A DNA stretch of 64,000 nucleotides from Pseudomonas schmalbachii (GCF_017589465.1 NZ_JAELYA010000001.1:868001-932000); one strand, 5' to 3'; counted from the first letter of the stretch, positions 53,133 to 61,707 are shown. Notes: a model not told the origin generated them from the letters alone. Translations and numbers: made by a program.

Positions 53133-53275
53133 GTTCTGTACGAAAAGTCGCCGAGCGAAGGTCAGGCGAGGCAAAAACCGGTGAGGAAGCGGAGTTTACG
53201 AGCTGTAAATGAGCATTCCGAACCGGTTTTTAACGAAGCATCACCGAGCGCAGGCACTTTTCGTACAGAACCTAA
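53129..53275. mobile_element. MITE-like element with 20-bp perfect inverted repeats
   Basis: 147 bp. TTAGGTTCTGTACGAAAAGT (53129-53148) is the exact reverse complement of 53256-53275. Inside is a second inverted pair AAAAACCGGT/ACCGGTTTTT and a CGCCGAGCG/CACCGAGCG direct word. No coding capacity, so it must have been moved by a transposase elsewhere (IS5-like ends are suggested by the TTAG/CTAA edges). The left edge forms the yciI stop codon. Confidence 0.85.
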
Positions 53276-53382
53276 AGGAACGGATTGCCGGTGCACGGAA
53301 GCACCGCGCAATCGCACGGGAGCAAGGCTCCCCGCCTGGAGCAGCAGGGATGGCCACGGATTTCATCGCACAAGGAGTTCCG

Positions 53383-53757
53383 ATGCATCGTCATTACCCG
53401 CCGTTCCTGTTCGCCGCCCTGTCCCTTGCCCCTGCCCTGCACGCCGAGGAAGCCAGCGTTGCAGCCGAGCAGCCGGCCACGCTTGAACAGCGCCTTGCGG
53501 AAAGCGAGCGGCATCGCAACGAACTGGCCGTGCAACTGCAGAGCGCCAGCAGCGACAGCGCCCAACTGGCCCGGCTGCGCCAGGAGAACCAGCGCCTGAA
53601 GCAGCAGTTGCACGATGTCCAGACCCGCCAGCCGGAACGCCTGCTGAATGAAGAGCAGACCTGGTACGTCACCGGCGCCGCCACCGCCCTGCTGGCCTTC
53701 ATGCTTGGCGCCCTCAGCCGCGGTCGCCGTCGCCAGCGCCGCGAGTGGCTTAACTGA
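53383..53757 (+). CDS. Small membrane-anchored coiled-coil protein (YgiM C-terminus-like)
   Basis: 124 aa. Signal peptide MHRHYPPFLFAALSLAPALHA, a coiled coil (LEQRLAESERHRNELAVQLQ ... LARLRQENQRLKQQLHDVQ, about 35-80) and a C-terminal membrane helix (WYVTGAATALLAFMLGALSRGRRRQRREWLN). The end resembles the C-terminal anchor of TIGR04211/YgiM-type SH3 proteins, but no SH3 domain is present. AAGGAG lies just before the ATG; the longer ORF starts inside the MITE. Directly upstream of the response regulator (12-base gap), suggesting co-expression with the Cpx-type system. Confidence 0.82.
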   Translation: MHRHYPPFLFAALSLAPALHAEEASVAAEQPATLEQRLAESERHRNELAVQLQSASSDSAQLARLRQENQRLKQQLHDVQTRQPERLLNEEQTWYVTGAATALLAFMLGALSRGRRRQRREWLN

Positions 53758-53769
53758 AAGAAATGAAGC

Positions 53770-54447
53770 ATGAGTGAGTTGCTGCTGATCGACGACGATC
53801 GCGAACTATGCGAACTGTTGTGCACCTGGCTGATCCAGGAAGGTTTCAGCGTGCGCGCCAGCCACGATGGCGCCCAGGCGCGCACCGCCCTGGCCAGCCG
53901 CACGCCGGACGCCATCGTCCTCGACGTGATGCTGCCCGACGGCAGCGGCCTGGAACTGCTCAAGCAACTGCGCAGCGAACATCCCGACCTGCCGGTGCTG
54001 ATGCTCTCGGCACGCGGCGAACCGCTGGACCGCATCCTCGGCCTGGAACTCGGCGCCGACGACTACCTGGCCAAGCCCTGCGATCCGCGTGAACTGACGG
54101 CACGCCTGCGCGCCGTGCTGCGCCGCAGTCACCCGGCACAACCCACGGCGCAGATGGAGCTGGGCGACCTGACGCTGAATCTCACTCGCGGCGTGGCCTC
54201 CACCGGCGAGCATGAAGTCAGTCTCACCCTTTCCGAATCCCGCATCCTCGAAGCGCTGCTGCGCCAGCCCGGCGAACCGCTGGACAAACAGGCGCTGGCC
54301 CAGCTCGCCCTCGGGCGCAAGCTGACCCTCTACGACCGCAGCCTGGACATGCACGTCAGCAACCTGCGCAAGAAGCTCGGCGCCCATCCGGACGGCCGCC
54401 CGCGCATCCTGGCGCTGCGCGGACGCGGCTACTTCTACGCGCCCTGA
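53770..54447 (+). CDS. cpxR: CpxR-type response regulator (OmpR family)
   Basis: 225 aa. Receiver domain with phospho-acceptor Asp52 (IVLDVMLPDGSG), acidic pair DDD at 8-10 and Lys102 (YLAKPCDP); C-terminal winged helix of the OmpR type (MELGDLTLNLTRGVASTGEHEVSLTLSESRILEALLRQPGEPLDKQALA ... LDMHVSNLRKKLGAHPDGRPRILALRGRGYFYAP). Matches CpxR of P. aeruginosa in neighbours: a Spy-like gene and a sensor kinase follow. A CpxR box lies just downstream, in front of the Spy-like gene. Confidence 0.93.
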   Translation: MSELLLIDDDRELCELLCTWLIQEGFSVRASHDGAQARTALASRTPDAIVLDVMLPDGSGLELLKQLRSEHPDLPVLMLSARGEPLDRILGLELGADDYLAKPCDPRELTARLRAVLRRSHPAQPTAQMELGDLTLNLTRGVASTGEHEVSLTLSESRILEALLRQPGEPLDKQALAQLALGRKLTLYDRSLDMHVSNLRKKLGAHPDGRPRILALRGRGYFYAP

Positions 54448-54474
54448 CGGAAGCCGTCGGCCCCTCACACAATC

Positions 54475-54490
54475 TTTACCGAAGCTTTAC
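54475..54490 (-). promoter_or_regulatory. CpxR box upstream of the Spy/CpxP-like gene
   Basis: TTTAC-N6-TTTAC on the plus strand, i.e. GTAAA-N6-GTAAA on the minus strand, an exact form of the CpxR consensus. It is 81 bases upstream of the Spy-like ATG. Confidence 0.82.
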
Positions 54491-54570
54491 CGGCGGCTGA
54501 CCGCCCTTGACCTTGCGGACCCTAGACTGAGCTCAACCGGTAACGACCGGTCCCTCAAAGGAGACACACG

Positions 54571-55026
54571 ATGCGCAAGACTCTGACCGCCCTGCTGATC
54601 GCAGCTACCCTGCCGACCGTCGCCCTGGCCGCCTCCCCGGCCTCCACCGATGCGATGCCGCCGAAGGGCGCGATGATGGAAGGCCACGGCCATGGCTACC
54701 GCTACGGCGGCGGGCACGGCATGATGCGGGACCTCGACCTGACCCGCGAACAGCGCCAGCAGATGGGCAAGCTGATGGGCGAAGGCATGAAATCCCGCCA
54801 CGAGATCACCGAGCGCTACATGCAGAAGCTGCCTGAAGCCGACCGCAAGGCAATGGCAGACGAGCTGAAGGCCAGCCGCGAGAAGACCCAGAAGGACATC
54901 CGCGCCCTGCTCACCCCGGAACAGCAGAAGAAGTACGACGAACTGCAGAAGAAACGCGAACAGCGCAAGGCCGAATGGGCCGAATTCCAGGAATGGAAAG
55001 CGCAGAAGGACGCCAAGGGCAACTAA
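54571..55026 (+). CDS. Spy/CpxP-family periplasmic chaperone-like protein
   Basis: 151 aa. Signal peptide MRKTLTALLIAATLPTVALA, a Gly/His-rich stretch (MMEGHGHGYRYGGGHGMM, possible metal binding) and two LTxxQ-type segments (LDLTREQRQQMGKLM; LLTPEQQKKYDELQKKREQRKAEW) defining the Spy/CpxP family. Expected to sense or buffer misfolded periplasmic proteins and to damp the kinase. Preceded by a CpxR box and followed by a strong terminator before the kinase gene. Confidence 0.92.
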   Translation: MRKTLTALLIAATLPTVALAASPASTDAMPPKGAMMEGHGHGYRYGGGHGMMRDLDLTREQRQQMGKLMGEGMKSRHEITERYMQKLPEADRKAMADELKASREKTQKDIRALLTPEQQKKYDELQKKREQRKAEWAEFQEWKAQKDAKGN

Positions 55027-55043
55027 CTGACGACAGCCAGAGA

Positions 55044-55075
55044 AAACGCGCCGGCTCCCCACCGGCGCGTTTTTC
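55044..55075 (+). terminator. Rho-independent terminator after the Spy-like gene
   Basis: ACGCGCCGG (55046-55054) pairs with CCGGCGCGT (55062-55070), followed by TTTTT. Confidence 0.92.
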
Positions 55076-55116
55076 TGCGTTCGAAATGATCAGAGATGCG
55101 GCTGAACAGGAAAACC

Positions 55117-56448
55117 ATGCGCTCCCTCTTCTGGCGAATCCTCGCCGCCTTCTGGCTCGCCCTGCTGCTGGTGGCTGGCCTGTCGATCCTGCTTGGCCGC
55201 GCGCTGAACCAGGACGCCTGGATCATCGCCCGCTACCCCGGCCTGATCGACCTCGCCGAGCAGTGGACCGCTCTCTACGAAACCCAGGGTGCGGATGCCG
55301 CCCAACACCTGCTGGAACAGCGCCGCAGGGATTTCAGTCTCTCGGTACAGGTATTCGACGAAAGTGGCGAGCGCCTGGTCCATGGCACCTATCCGCCACG
55401 ACCGCCCCGCCCGCACCCGGCGTTCGACCGCGAGAAGCTGCCGCGCTTCCCCTGGCGCCAGTTGAGCCAGGAATACACCAGCGCCGACAGCGACCACACC
55501 TACCTGTTCGTCTACCGGATTCCCACCCGGGCGCTGGAAGAGTGGCAGCACGGCAGCCTGCTCTGGCCACTGAGCGCGCTGGGCATCGCGCTGGTGATCC
55601 TCACCGTGTTCAGCCTGTGGCTGACGCTATCCATCACCGGTCCGCTGAACCGCCTGCGCCGTGCCGTGCACGACCTCGGCCAGACCACCTACCAGCAGGA
55701 CAGCCTGGCGCGCCTGGCAAACCGCGGCGACGAACTGGGCGTCCTCGCCCGCGACTTCAACCGCATGGGCGCGCGCCTGCAGCGCCTGATCAGCAGCCAG
55801 CGCCAGTTGCTGCGCGACGTCTCCCACGAACTGCGCTCGCCGCTGGCGCGCCTGCGCATCGCCCTGGCGCTTGCCGAGCGCGCCGGCCCGGAAGAGCGGG
55901 CCAGCATGTGGCCGCGCCTGGAGCAGGAGTGCGACCGCCTGGAAGCGCTGATCAGCGAAATCCTCGCCCTCGCCCGCCTCGACGCCGACCCCGGCCCAGC
56001 CAGCCGCATCGAACTGCTGCCGCTGCTCGAACGCCTGCGTGCGGACGCCCAGCTACTGGCGCCCGAGCAGCACATCCAGTTGCAGGTCACCGAAGGTCTG
56101 GGCGTGGAAGGCTGGCCGGACATGCTCGAACGCGCCCTCGACAATCTGCTGCGCAACGCCCTGCGCTTCAACCCTGCCGGCCAGCCGCTGGAAGTCGAAG
56201 CCAGCCTTGCCGGCGAGCAGGTGGAAATCCGCATCCGCGACCACGGCCCGGGAGCCAGCGAAGAGCATCTGGCGCAGCTGGGCGAACCGTTCTTCCGCGC
56301 CCCCAACCAGACCAGCCCCGGCCACGGCCTGGGCCTGGCCATCGCCAGCCGGGCCATCGAGCGGCATAACGGGCGGTTGTATCTGGCCAATCATCCGGAT
56401 GGAGGGTTCGTGGCGAGTGTGGAGTTGCCGGTGCATCGGCACGCCTGA
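55117..56448 (+). CDS. cpxS: CpxA-type sensor histidine kinase
   Basis: 443 aa from MRSLFWR, preceded by AGGA at good spacing (an ATG at 55096 would add seven residues but has no clear site). Two membrane helices (about 7-27 and 149-173) bracket a periplasmic sensor domain; then HAMP (SITGPLNRLRRAVHDLGQTTYQQDSLARLANRGDELGVLARDFNRM), DHp with phospho-His237 (LLRDVSHELRSPLARLR), and the HATPase (NLLRNALRFNP; IRDHGPGASEEHLAQLGEPFFRA; GHGLGLAIA). Partner of the response regulator. The intervening terminator means it probably depends on read-through or its own promoter. Confidence 0.93.
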   Translation: MRSLFWRILAAFWLALLLVAGLSILLGRALNQDAWIIARYPGLIDLAEQWTALYETQGADAAQHLLEQRRRDFSLSVQVFDESGERLVHGTYPPRPPRPHPAFDREKLPRFPWRQLSQEYTSADSDHTYLFVYRIPTRALEEWQHGSLLWPLSALGIALVILTVFSLWLTLSITGPLNRLRRAVHDLGQTTYQQDSLARLANRGDELGVLARDFNRMGARLQRLISSQRQLLRDVSHELRSPLARLRIALALAERAGPEERASMWPRLEQECDRLEALISEILALARLDADPGPASRIELLPLLERLRADAQLLAPEQHIQLQVTEGLGVEGWPDMLERALDNLLRNALRFNPAGQPLEVEASLAGEQVEIRIRDHGPGASEEHLAQLGEPFFRAPNQTSPGHGLGLAIASRAIERHNGRLYLANHPDGGFVASVELPVHRHA

Positions 56449-56491
56449 ACCGCCTCGCCCTCCCTGAGGCGTCGGGTGGGCCATAACTCAC

Positions 56492-56565
56492 GTAGGTTGG
56501 TGCTGAACGCAGTGAAGCCCAACGATGGCGATGTTGGGCTTCGCGTTGCTCAGCGCCAACCTACG
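56492..56565. repeat. REP-type inverted pair, family B copy 6
   Basis: GTAGGTTGGTGCTGAACGCA ... TTGCTCAGCGCCAACCTACG between the kinase and nitroreductase genes. Confidence 0.85.
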
Positions 56566-56589
56566 ATGGGCATTGCAGCCCGCCCCTAC

Positions 56590-57150
56590 TCAGCCTTCCC
56601 AGACGCTGACGAACTCCGCCGGCTCCAGCGATACCGGCCGGCGCAGTTCCCCGATCGGTGTGCCCAGGTAGACGAAGCCGACGATGCGCTCGTTCGCCGC
56701 CAGACCCAGCCCCTGATGGACCACCGGGTCATAGGCCATCGCCCCGGTGCGCCACATGCCGCCCAGCCCCTCGGTATAGGCCGCCTGGACCAACCCATGG
56801 GCCGCACAGCCGGCCGCCAGCAGTTGCTCGACTTCCGGCACCTTCGGGTGATCCTGCAGGCGGGCGATTGCCACTACCAGCAGCGGTGCGCGCATCGGCA
56901 TGGCGCGCGCCTTGTCCAGCGCATCCGGCGTGGCATCCGGATTGGCGGCGAGAGTAGCCTGGGCGAACAGCTCACCCAGCCGCGCCCGCGCCTCGCCGGC
57001 GATGGTGAGGAAGCGCCAGGGGCGCAGTTGTCCATGGTCCGGGGCGCGCAGGGCAACGCGGAACAACCGGTCCAACTGCTGCGCGGTGGGCGCCGGCTCG
57101 CTCAGACGGGCATGGGAAACACGGTTGAGCAGCGCGTCGAAAGCCTCCAT
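56590..57150 (-). CDS. YdjA-like nitroreductase family protein
   Basis: 186 aa FMN-dependent nitroreductase of the small YdjA type (E. coli YdjA 183 aa). Landmarks: RVSHARLSEPAPTAQQLDRLFRVALRAPDHGQLRPWRFLTI, ARAMPMRAPLLVVAIARLQDHPKVPEVEQLLAAGCAAHGLVQAAYTEGLGGMWRTG and a C-terminal VGFVYLGTP. Forms an FMN-binding dimer; the physiological substrate is unknown. Divergent from trkH. Confidence 0.92.
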   Translation of the reverse strand: MEAFDALLNRVSHARLSEPAPTAQQLDRLFRVALRAPDHGQLRPWRFLTIAGEARARLGELFAQATLAANPDATPDALDKARAMPMRAPLLVVAIARLQDHPKVPEVEQLLAAGCAAHGLVQAAYTEGLGGMWRTGAMAYDPVVHQGLGLAANERIVGFVYLGTPIGELRRPVSLEPAEFVSVWEG

Positions 57151-57312
57151 GGGCTACCTCCTGACAGATACGAGGCGCACATTGTAGACGCAAACAGTTC
57201 GCATCTGCCCGCCTCCGCTGCCAGGCCGAGGGATTCGATGATGCGAGCAGCCCGTTTACTCTCCCCCGGCGCCAGGTAAAATGGCCGGTTCCTGACCGCT
57301 GAGCTTGCCTAA

Positions 57313-58767
57313 ATGGCCCTGCCGACCCTACGCACCCTCGGATACATCATCGGCATTTTCCTGATCACCCTGGCCATCAGCATGCTCGTTCCGATAGGGA
57401 CGCTGATCCATTTCGACCGCACCGGCGACCTGCACGCCTTCATCTGGTCGAGCATCATCACCTTCACCGCCGGCCTCGGCCTGGTCCTCCCGGGCCGCCC
57501 CGAGCATGCGCACCTGCGCCCGCGGGACATGTACATGCTGACGGTGTCGAGCTGGCTGCTGGTGTGCATCTTCGCCGCCCTGCCGTTCGTCTTCACCCAG
57601 CACATCAGCTACACCGACGCCTTCTTCGAGAGCATGTCGGGCATCACCGCCACCGGTTCCACCGTGCTCAGCGGGCTGGACAACATGTCGCCGGGCATCC
57701 TCATCTGGCGCTCGCTGCTGCACTGGCTGGGCGGCATCGGCTTCATCGGCATGGCGGTGGCGATCCTGCCGATGCTGCGCATCGGTGGCATGCGCCTGTT
57801 CCAGACCGAGTCGTCGGACCGCTCGGAAAAGGTCATGCCGCGCTCGCACATGGTTGCCAAGTACATCGTCGGGGTGTACGTCGGCATCACCCTGCTCGGC
57901 ACCCTGGCCTTCCACTGGGCCGGGATGAGCCTGTTCGACGCGCTCAACCATGCAATGTCGGCGATCTCCACCGGCGGTTTTTCCACCTCCGACCAGTCCC
58001 TGGCCAAGTGGCACCAGCCCGCCGTGCACTGGACCGCGGTGGTGGTGATGATCCTCGGCAGCCTGCCCTTCGTGCTGTACGTCTCCACCCTGCGCGGCAA
58101 CCGCCGGGCGCTGATCAGGGATCACCAGGTGCACGGTTTCATCGGCGTGCTGGTATTCACCTGGGTGGTGATGGGCACCTGGTACTCGGTGACCTCCGAC
58201 ATGGCCTGGCTGGACGCCTTCCGCATCGTCGCGGTGAACGTCACCTCGGTGGTCACCACCACCGGTTTCGCCCTCGGCGACTACAGCATGTGGGGCCACT
58301 TCTCGATCATGCTGTTCTTCTATCTGGGCTTCGTCGGCGGCTGTTCCGGCTCCACCGCCGGCGGGATCAAGATCTTCCGCTTCCAGGTCGCCTTCATCCT
58401 GCTGCGCGCCAACCTCTACCAGTTGATCCACCCGCGCGCGGTGATCAGCCAGAACTACAACGGTCACCCGCTGGACGAGGAAATCGTCCGCTCGATCCTG
58501 ACCTTCTCGTTCTTCTTCGGCGCCACCGTAGGGCTGCTGGCGCTCGGCCTGTCGTTCCTCGGCCTGGACTGGATGACCTCGCTCACCGGAGCCGCCAGCA
58601 CGGTGGCCGGCGTCGGCCCGGGCATGGGCCCGATCATCGGCCCGGCAGGCAACTTCGCGCCGCTGCCGGACGCCGCCAAGTGGCTGCTCTCCGGCGGCAT
58701 GCTGCTCGGCCGGCTGGAGATCATCACCGTGCTGGTGCTGCTGACCCCGGCTTTCTGGCGGCACTGA
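57313..58767 (+). CDS. trkH: Trk system potassium uptake protein TrkH
   Basis: 484 aa with about ten or more membrane helices. The four pore-loop repeats of the Trk/Ktr superfamily are seen (SMSGITATGSTV; AMSAISTGGFSTSDQS; VTSVVTTTGFALGDY; ASTVAGVGPGMGP), and FLGFVGGCSGSTAGGIKIFR with the positively charged gate region. Imports K+ with TrkA, which is not in this window. Separate transcript. Confidence 0.96.
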   Translation: MALPTLRTLGYIIGIFLITLAISMLVPIGTLIHFDRTGDLHAFIWSSIITFTAGLGLVLPGRPEHAHLRPRDMYMLTVSSWLLVCIFAALPFVFTQHISYTDAFFESMSGITATGSTVLSGLDNMSPGILIWRSLLHWLGGIGFIGMAVAILPMLRIGGMRLFQTESSDRSEKVMPRSHMVAKYIVGVYVGITLLGTLAFHWAGMSLFDALNHAMSAISTGGFSTSDQSLAKWHQPAVHWTAVVVMILGSLPFVLYVSTLRGNRRALIRDHQVHGFIGVLVFTWVVMGTWYSVTSDMAWLDAFRIVAVNVTSVVTTTGFALGDYSMWGHFSIMLFFYLGFVGGCSGSTAGGIKIFRFQVAFILLRANLYQLIHPRAVISQNYNGHPLDEEIVRSILTFSFFFGATVGLLALGLSFLGLDWMTSLTGAASTVAGVGPGMGPIIGPAGNFAPLPDAAKWLLSGGMLLGRLEIITVLVLLTPAFWRH

Positions 58768-58879
58768 CACGGCCGTATTCACCCAGTGATTGGCGGATCA
58801 TTCAGACGAATGTGGATGCGCTGCGGGCGAGACTAGAATGGCATTCTGAGATCGGCCGAAAAACAACAGGAGGTGCAGC

Positions 58880-59197
58880 ATGAGCACCCAGACTACCGAG
58901 CGCTTCCACAGCTTCGCCGAGTTCTACCCATACTACCTGCAGGAACACAGCAACCCGGTATGCCGGCGCCTGCACTATCTCGGCAGCCTGCTGGTCATCA
59001 CCCTGCTTGTCTACGCCATCGGCAGCCAGCAGTGGCTGTGGCTGCTGGCGCTGCCCGTGGTCGGCTATGGCTTTGCCTGGGTCGGCCACTTCGTCTTCGA
59101 GAAGAACCGCCCCGCCACCTTCAAGTACCCGCTGTGGTCGTTCATGGGCGACTGGGTGATGCTGAAGGATGCCTTCACCGGCCGCATCCGTTTCTGA
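58880..59197 (+). CDS. DUF962/Mpo1-like small membrane protein
   Basis: 105 aa. Pattern ERFHSFAEFYPYYLQEHSNPVCRRLHYLGSLLVITLL ... GYGFAWVGHFVFEKNRPATFKYPLWSFMGDWVMLKDAFTGRI fits DUF962, with the conserved His residues (H-S-N; L-H-Y; G-H-F) that in yeast Mpo1 bind Fe for fatty-acid alpha-oxidation. Two membrane helices. AGGAGG lies upstream of the ATG. Bacterial role not known. Confidence 0.93.
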   Translation: MSTQTTERFHSFAEFYPYYLQEHSNPVCRRLHYLGSLLVITLLVYAIGSQQWLWLLALPVVGYGFAWVGHFVFEKNRPATFKYPLWSFMGDWVMLKDAFTGRIRF

Positions 59198-59209
59198 GGC
59201 TTCGATCTG

Positions 59210-59310
59210 CTGCGCGTCGGCATAACTGCGTTGAGAACGGGCTCGGGGTGCTCATTTACTACGTCACCCTCGCCCGTTCTCGCCTTGTTCTGCTCTAGCT
59301 CGCGAGATCG
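59210..59310. repeat. MITE-like hairpin, relative of the 53129 element
   Basis: GAGAACGGGCTCGGGGTG (59233-59250) pairs imperfectly with CACCCTCGCCCGTTCTC (59265-59281). Read on the minus strand, GTAAATGAGCACCCCGAGCC... parallels GTAAATGAGCATTCCGAACC in the MITE interior, but the 20-bp terminal repeats are absent. Confidence 0.55.
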
Positions 59311-59319
59311 TCAACAGAT

Positions 59320-59649
59320 CTAGGCGCTGGCCCGCGGCCCGAACAGGATCACGCTGGCACCCACCACACAGAGCGCAACACCCAGCCAGTCGCTGAGCAG
59401 CGGCCGGCTGCGCTCGATGATCGCCAGCCAGAACAGCGAAGCAGCCACATAGATACCGCCGTAGGCGGCGTAGGCGCGCCCGGCATAGGCCGCTTCGACG
59501 CGGGTCAGCAGGAGCGCGAACACTGCCAGGCTGAGCATCCCCGGCACCAGCCACAGCGGGCTCCGGTCCATCCGCAGCCACATCCAGAAGGCATAGCAAC
59601 CGCCGATCTCGCAGAACGCGGCGATGATGAACCACAGGTAATTCAGCAT
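59320..59649 (-). CDS. ynfA: YnfA/UPF0060 family membrane protein
   Basis: 109 aa, four helices, as in small multidrug resistance-like Ynf[106 protein letters not shown]. The [10 protein letters not shown] and AYAAYGGIY signatures are complete. Some homologues export cationic compounds. Start ATG preceded by GAGGAAAGGG. Confidence 0.95.
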   Translation of the reverse strand: MLNYLWFIIAAFCEIGGCYAFWMWLRMDRSPLWLVPGMLSLAVFALLLTRVEAAYAGRAYAAYGGIYVAASLFWLAIIERSRPLLSDWLGVALCVVGASVILFGPRASA

Positions 59650-59668
59650 TCCCTTTCCTCGTCGGGCA

Positions 59669-60094
59669 TCAGTTACGCAGGCCGCCTTCGCGCTCCCAGG
59701 CACAGCGCACGCGCAGGTCGCCTTCATGGGGCGCGTGGTAGCCACGCTCCGAATCCCAGCGGAAGGTGTGGCAGCCGTTCAGTTCGGTTTCCAGATGCAC
59801 CACCGCGCTGGCCCAGTACAGCCGGCGCAGCAGGTTCTCGAACTGCTCCACCCACAGGCTCCACTCGTACTCGATGGCCTGGTAGCTGGCGCCGAAGTGG
59901 ATCACCTGGGACTGGTACAACCCCGCGCCGGCCTGCTCGCAGCGGCTGAACATCTCGCGGCCGATGAACGGCCAGGCCTCGCCCTGCGGCAGGCTGTCCA
60001 GCACCTTGCGATTGACCGCCCGGCGCATGCGGCACTCCATCGAGTCGCCGGGCCAGTCGCGGATGCATCCGTAGACGATGGATTCGGGCTGCAC
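59669..60094 (-). CDS. Hypothetical protein (GTG start)
   Basis: 141 aa, not recognised. The GTG at 60094 has GGAG seven bases upstream; earlier in-frame ATG codons lead into sequence that includes the terminator region and are unlikely. Sequence is rich in aromatic residues ([66 protein letters not shown]) with no signal or membrane helix. Nineteen bases from ynfA on the same strand. Confidence 0.65.
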   Translation of the reverse strand: MQPESIVYGCIRDWPGDSMECRMRRAVNRKVLDSLPQGEAWPFIGREMFSRCEQAGAGLYQSQVIHFGASYQAIEYEWSLWVEQFENLLRRLYWASAVVHLETELNGCHTFRWDSERGYHAPHEGDLRVRCAWEREGGLRN

Positions 60095-60195
60095 GCCATC
60101 ACTCCAGAAATCGGGAGGCTGCCTTCTAACACAGGCGATGCGGGCGGGGAAAGTGAGGCGGAGAGAAGATGAGCGGATTGCCGGCGCCGGACCAC

Positions 60196-60230
60196 CGAAA
60201 AAGCAAAAGCCCCGCGAAAATGGCGGGGCT
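60196..60230 (-). terminator. Rho-independent terminator of the SDR gene
   Basis: AGCCCCGC (60208-60215) / GCGGGGCT (60223-60230); on the minus strand it is followed by TTTTGCTTTTT. Confidence 0.85.
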
Positions 60231-60358
60231 CTCACTGGGGTCCAACGTACATCGGCAGGCAGGCCGGTGACTTAACCTACCCTTTTGCACCGGACTGGGC
60301 AAGCATGATTTTCAGATGCACCGAAAGGGTGCGAAACGCCCGTCCGGCGCGGCCTCGC

Positions 60359-61171
60359 TCAGGCTTCGACGCCACGTTTGGAGCGCATTTTCTCCGCTAC
60401 CCGGGCCATCTCGTCATAGATCGTCTGCGGGTTCTTCTGCTTGGCCTGCCAGGCCATGCGTGCCTGCTCGTGGGGCAGGATCATGAAGCTTCCGCGGGCG
60501 ACTTCCTGGTAGATGTAGTCGGCGATATCGCTGGCGGTGATCGGCGAGCTTTCCAGCAGCTTGCCGATCTGCCCCTTCATGGCCGCGCTTGGGCCGTGGT
60601 AGGAGTCGAGCAGGTTGGTCTGGAAGAACGACGGGCAGACCACATGCACGCCCACGCCGAGCGCCGCGAGTTCGACCAGCAGGCTTTCCGACAGCGCCAC
60701 CACACCGGCCTTGGCGACGTTGTAGTTGCTCATCGCCGGCCCCTGCATCAGCGCCGCCATCGAGGCGATATTGACGATCCTGCCCTTGCTGCGCTCCAGC
60801 AGCGGCAGGAAGGCCTTGCAGCCCTTGACCACGCCCATCAGGTTGATCGAAATCTGCGAGTCCCAGTCTTCCAGGGTCAGTTCATCGAAGAAGCCGCCGG
60901 AAGCCACGCCGGCGTTGTTGACGATGACATCGACGCCGCCGAAACGCTCCTCGCAGGCCTGCGCCAGGGCGGTCAGTTGACTATAGTCGCGCACGTCGCA
61001 GCGCAGGACAAAGCCGTCGCCGCCGGCGGCGCGCACCAGCCGGAGGGTTTCGTTGAGGCCAGCGTCACTGATGTCGGCCAGCGCCAGCTGCCAGCCTTCA
61101 CGGGCCCAGCGCAGGGCGATTTCACGACCAAGGCCGGAACCGGCGCCGGTAATCATCATGCGGTTTTGCAT
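60359..61171 (-). CDS. SDR-family short-chain dehydrogenase
   Basis: 270 aa classical SDR. Cofactor motif TGAGSGLG (residues 8-15), NNAG (85-88), catalytic Ser137 (NIASMA), Tyr150 and Lys154 (YNVAK). The acidic residue after beta-2 (LADIS) suggests NAD(H) preference. A lysine-rich C terminus (AKQKNPQTIYDEMARVAEKMRSKRG) is added. Substrate unknown; not in an operon. Confidence 0.94.
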   Translation of the reverse strand: MQNRMMITGAGSGLGREIALRWAREGWQLALADISDAGLNETLRLVRAAGGDGFVLRCDVRDYSQLTALAQACEERFGGVDVIVNNAGVASGGFFDELTLEDWDSQISINLMGVVKGCKAFLPLLERSKGRIVNIASMAALMQGPAMSNYNVAKAGVVALSESLLVELAALGVGVHVVCPSFFQTNLLDSYHGPSAAMKGQIGKLLESSPITASDIADYIYQEVARGSFMILPHEQARMAWQAKQKNPQTIYDEMARVAEKMRSKRGVEA

Positions 61172-61286
61172 AGGGAGGTTGCCTTCTTGCGTGTCCAGGG
61201 AATGGACCGAAGTGTAATCAAGGCAACCGTTGTCCAGCGGTCATATCAGAGTCCTGAATGGCACCGGCAAAGCGTTGGTGCTGATC

Positions 61287-61595
61287 TCAACCAACGAGCA
61301 GCGCCAGCGCCTTGCCCAGCACCAGGGCGACCCCGGCGGAGACCAGCAGAAAGGCCGCGCAGTTGACCCGCTCGCTCCTGAACTGGTCGACACAGCGCAC
61401 CCGGTAACGCAGCAGGAACACGCCGAAAGCCAGCGGCAGCGACGGGATCAGGAAAACGAACTGCCAGTACAGCGTGGCATCGACGGCGCGCGTCAGGACG
61501 CCCCCGTCGCCCCAGTGCGGCCACAACAGAAGACCGAGACTGAGCTGTACCGCCAGCCCAGCCACCCCCAGCCCGATCATCAAAGAACCCAGCAT
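61287..61595 (-). CDS. Small hypothetical membrane protein
   Basis: 102 aa with three hydrophobic helices (LMIGLGVAGLAVQLSLGLLLW; YWQFVFLIPSLPLAFGVFLL; CAAFLLVSAGVALVLGKALALL) and a charged loop (RYRVRCVDQFRSERVN). Not recognised. Good coding character and clean start. Confidence 0.7.
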   Translation of the reverse strand: MLGSLMIGLGVAGLAVQLSLGLLLWPHWGDGGVLTRAVDATLYWQFVFLIPSLPLAFGVFLLRYRVRCVDQFRSERVNCAAFLLVSAGVALVLGKALALLVG

Positions 61596-61707
61596 TCTCT
61601 GCCTCCCCAGTCAGCAAATGCCCGGATATGTTAGTTCGTGCTGGGGAAAACGGCTGTGCAACGAATCACTTTTGCGAGGAGAACGAAGGAAAGTTCCTGA
61701 TTGGTGG

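Noticed and set aside
53181-53486. ORF starting inside the MITE
   Set aside because: Frame arises from the MITE interior and overlaps the exported coiled-coil gene out of frame.
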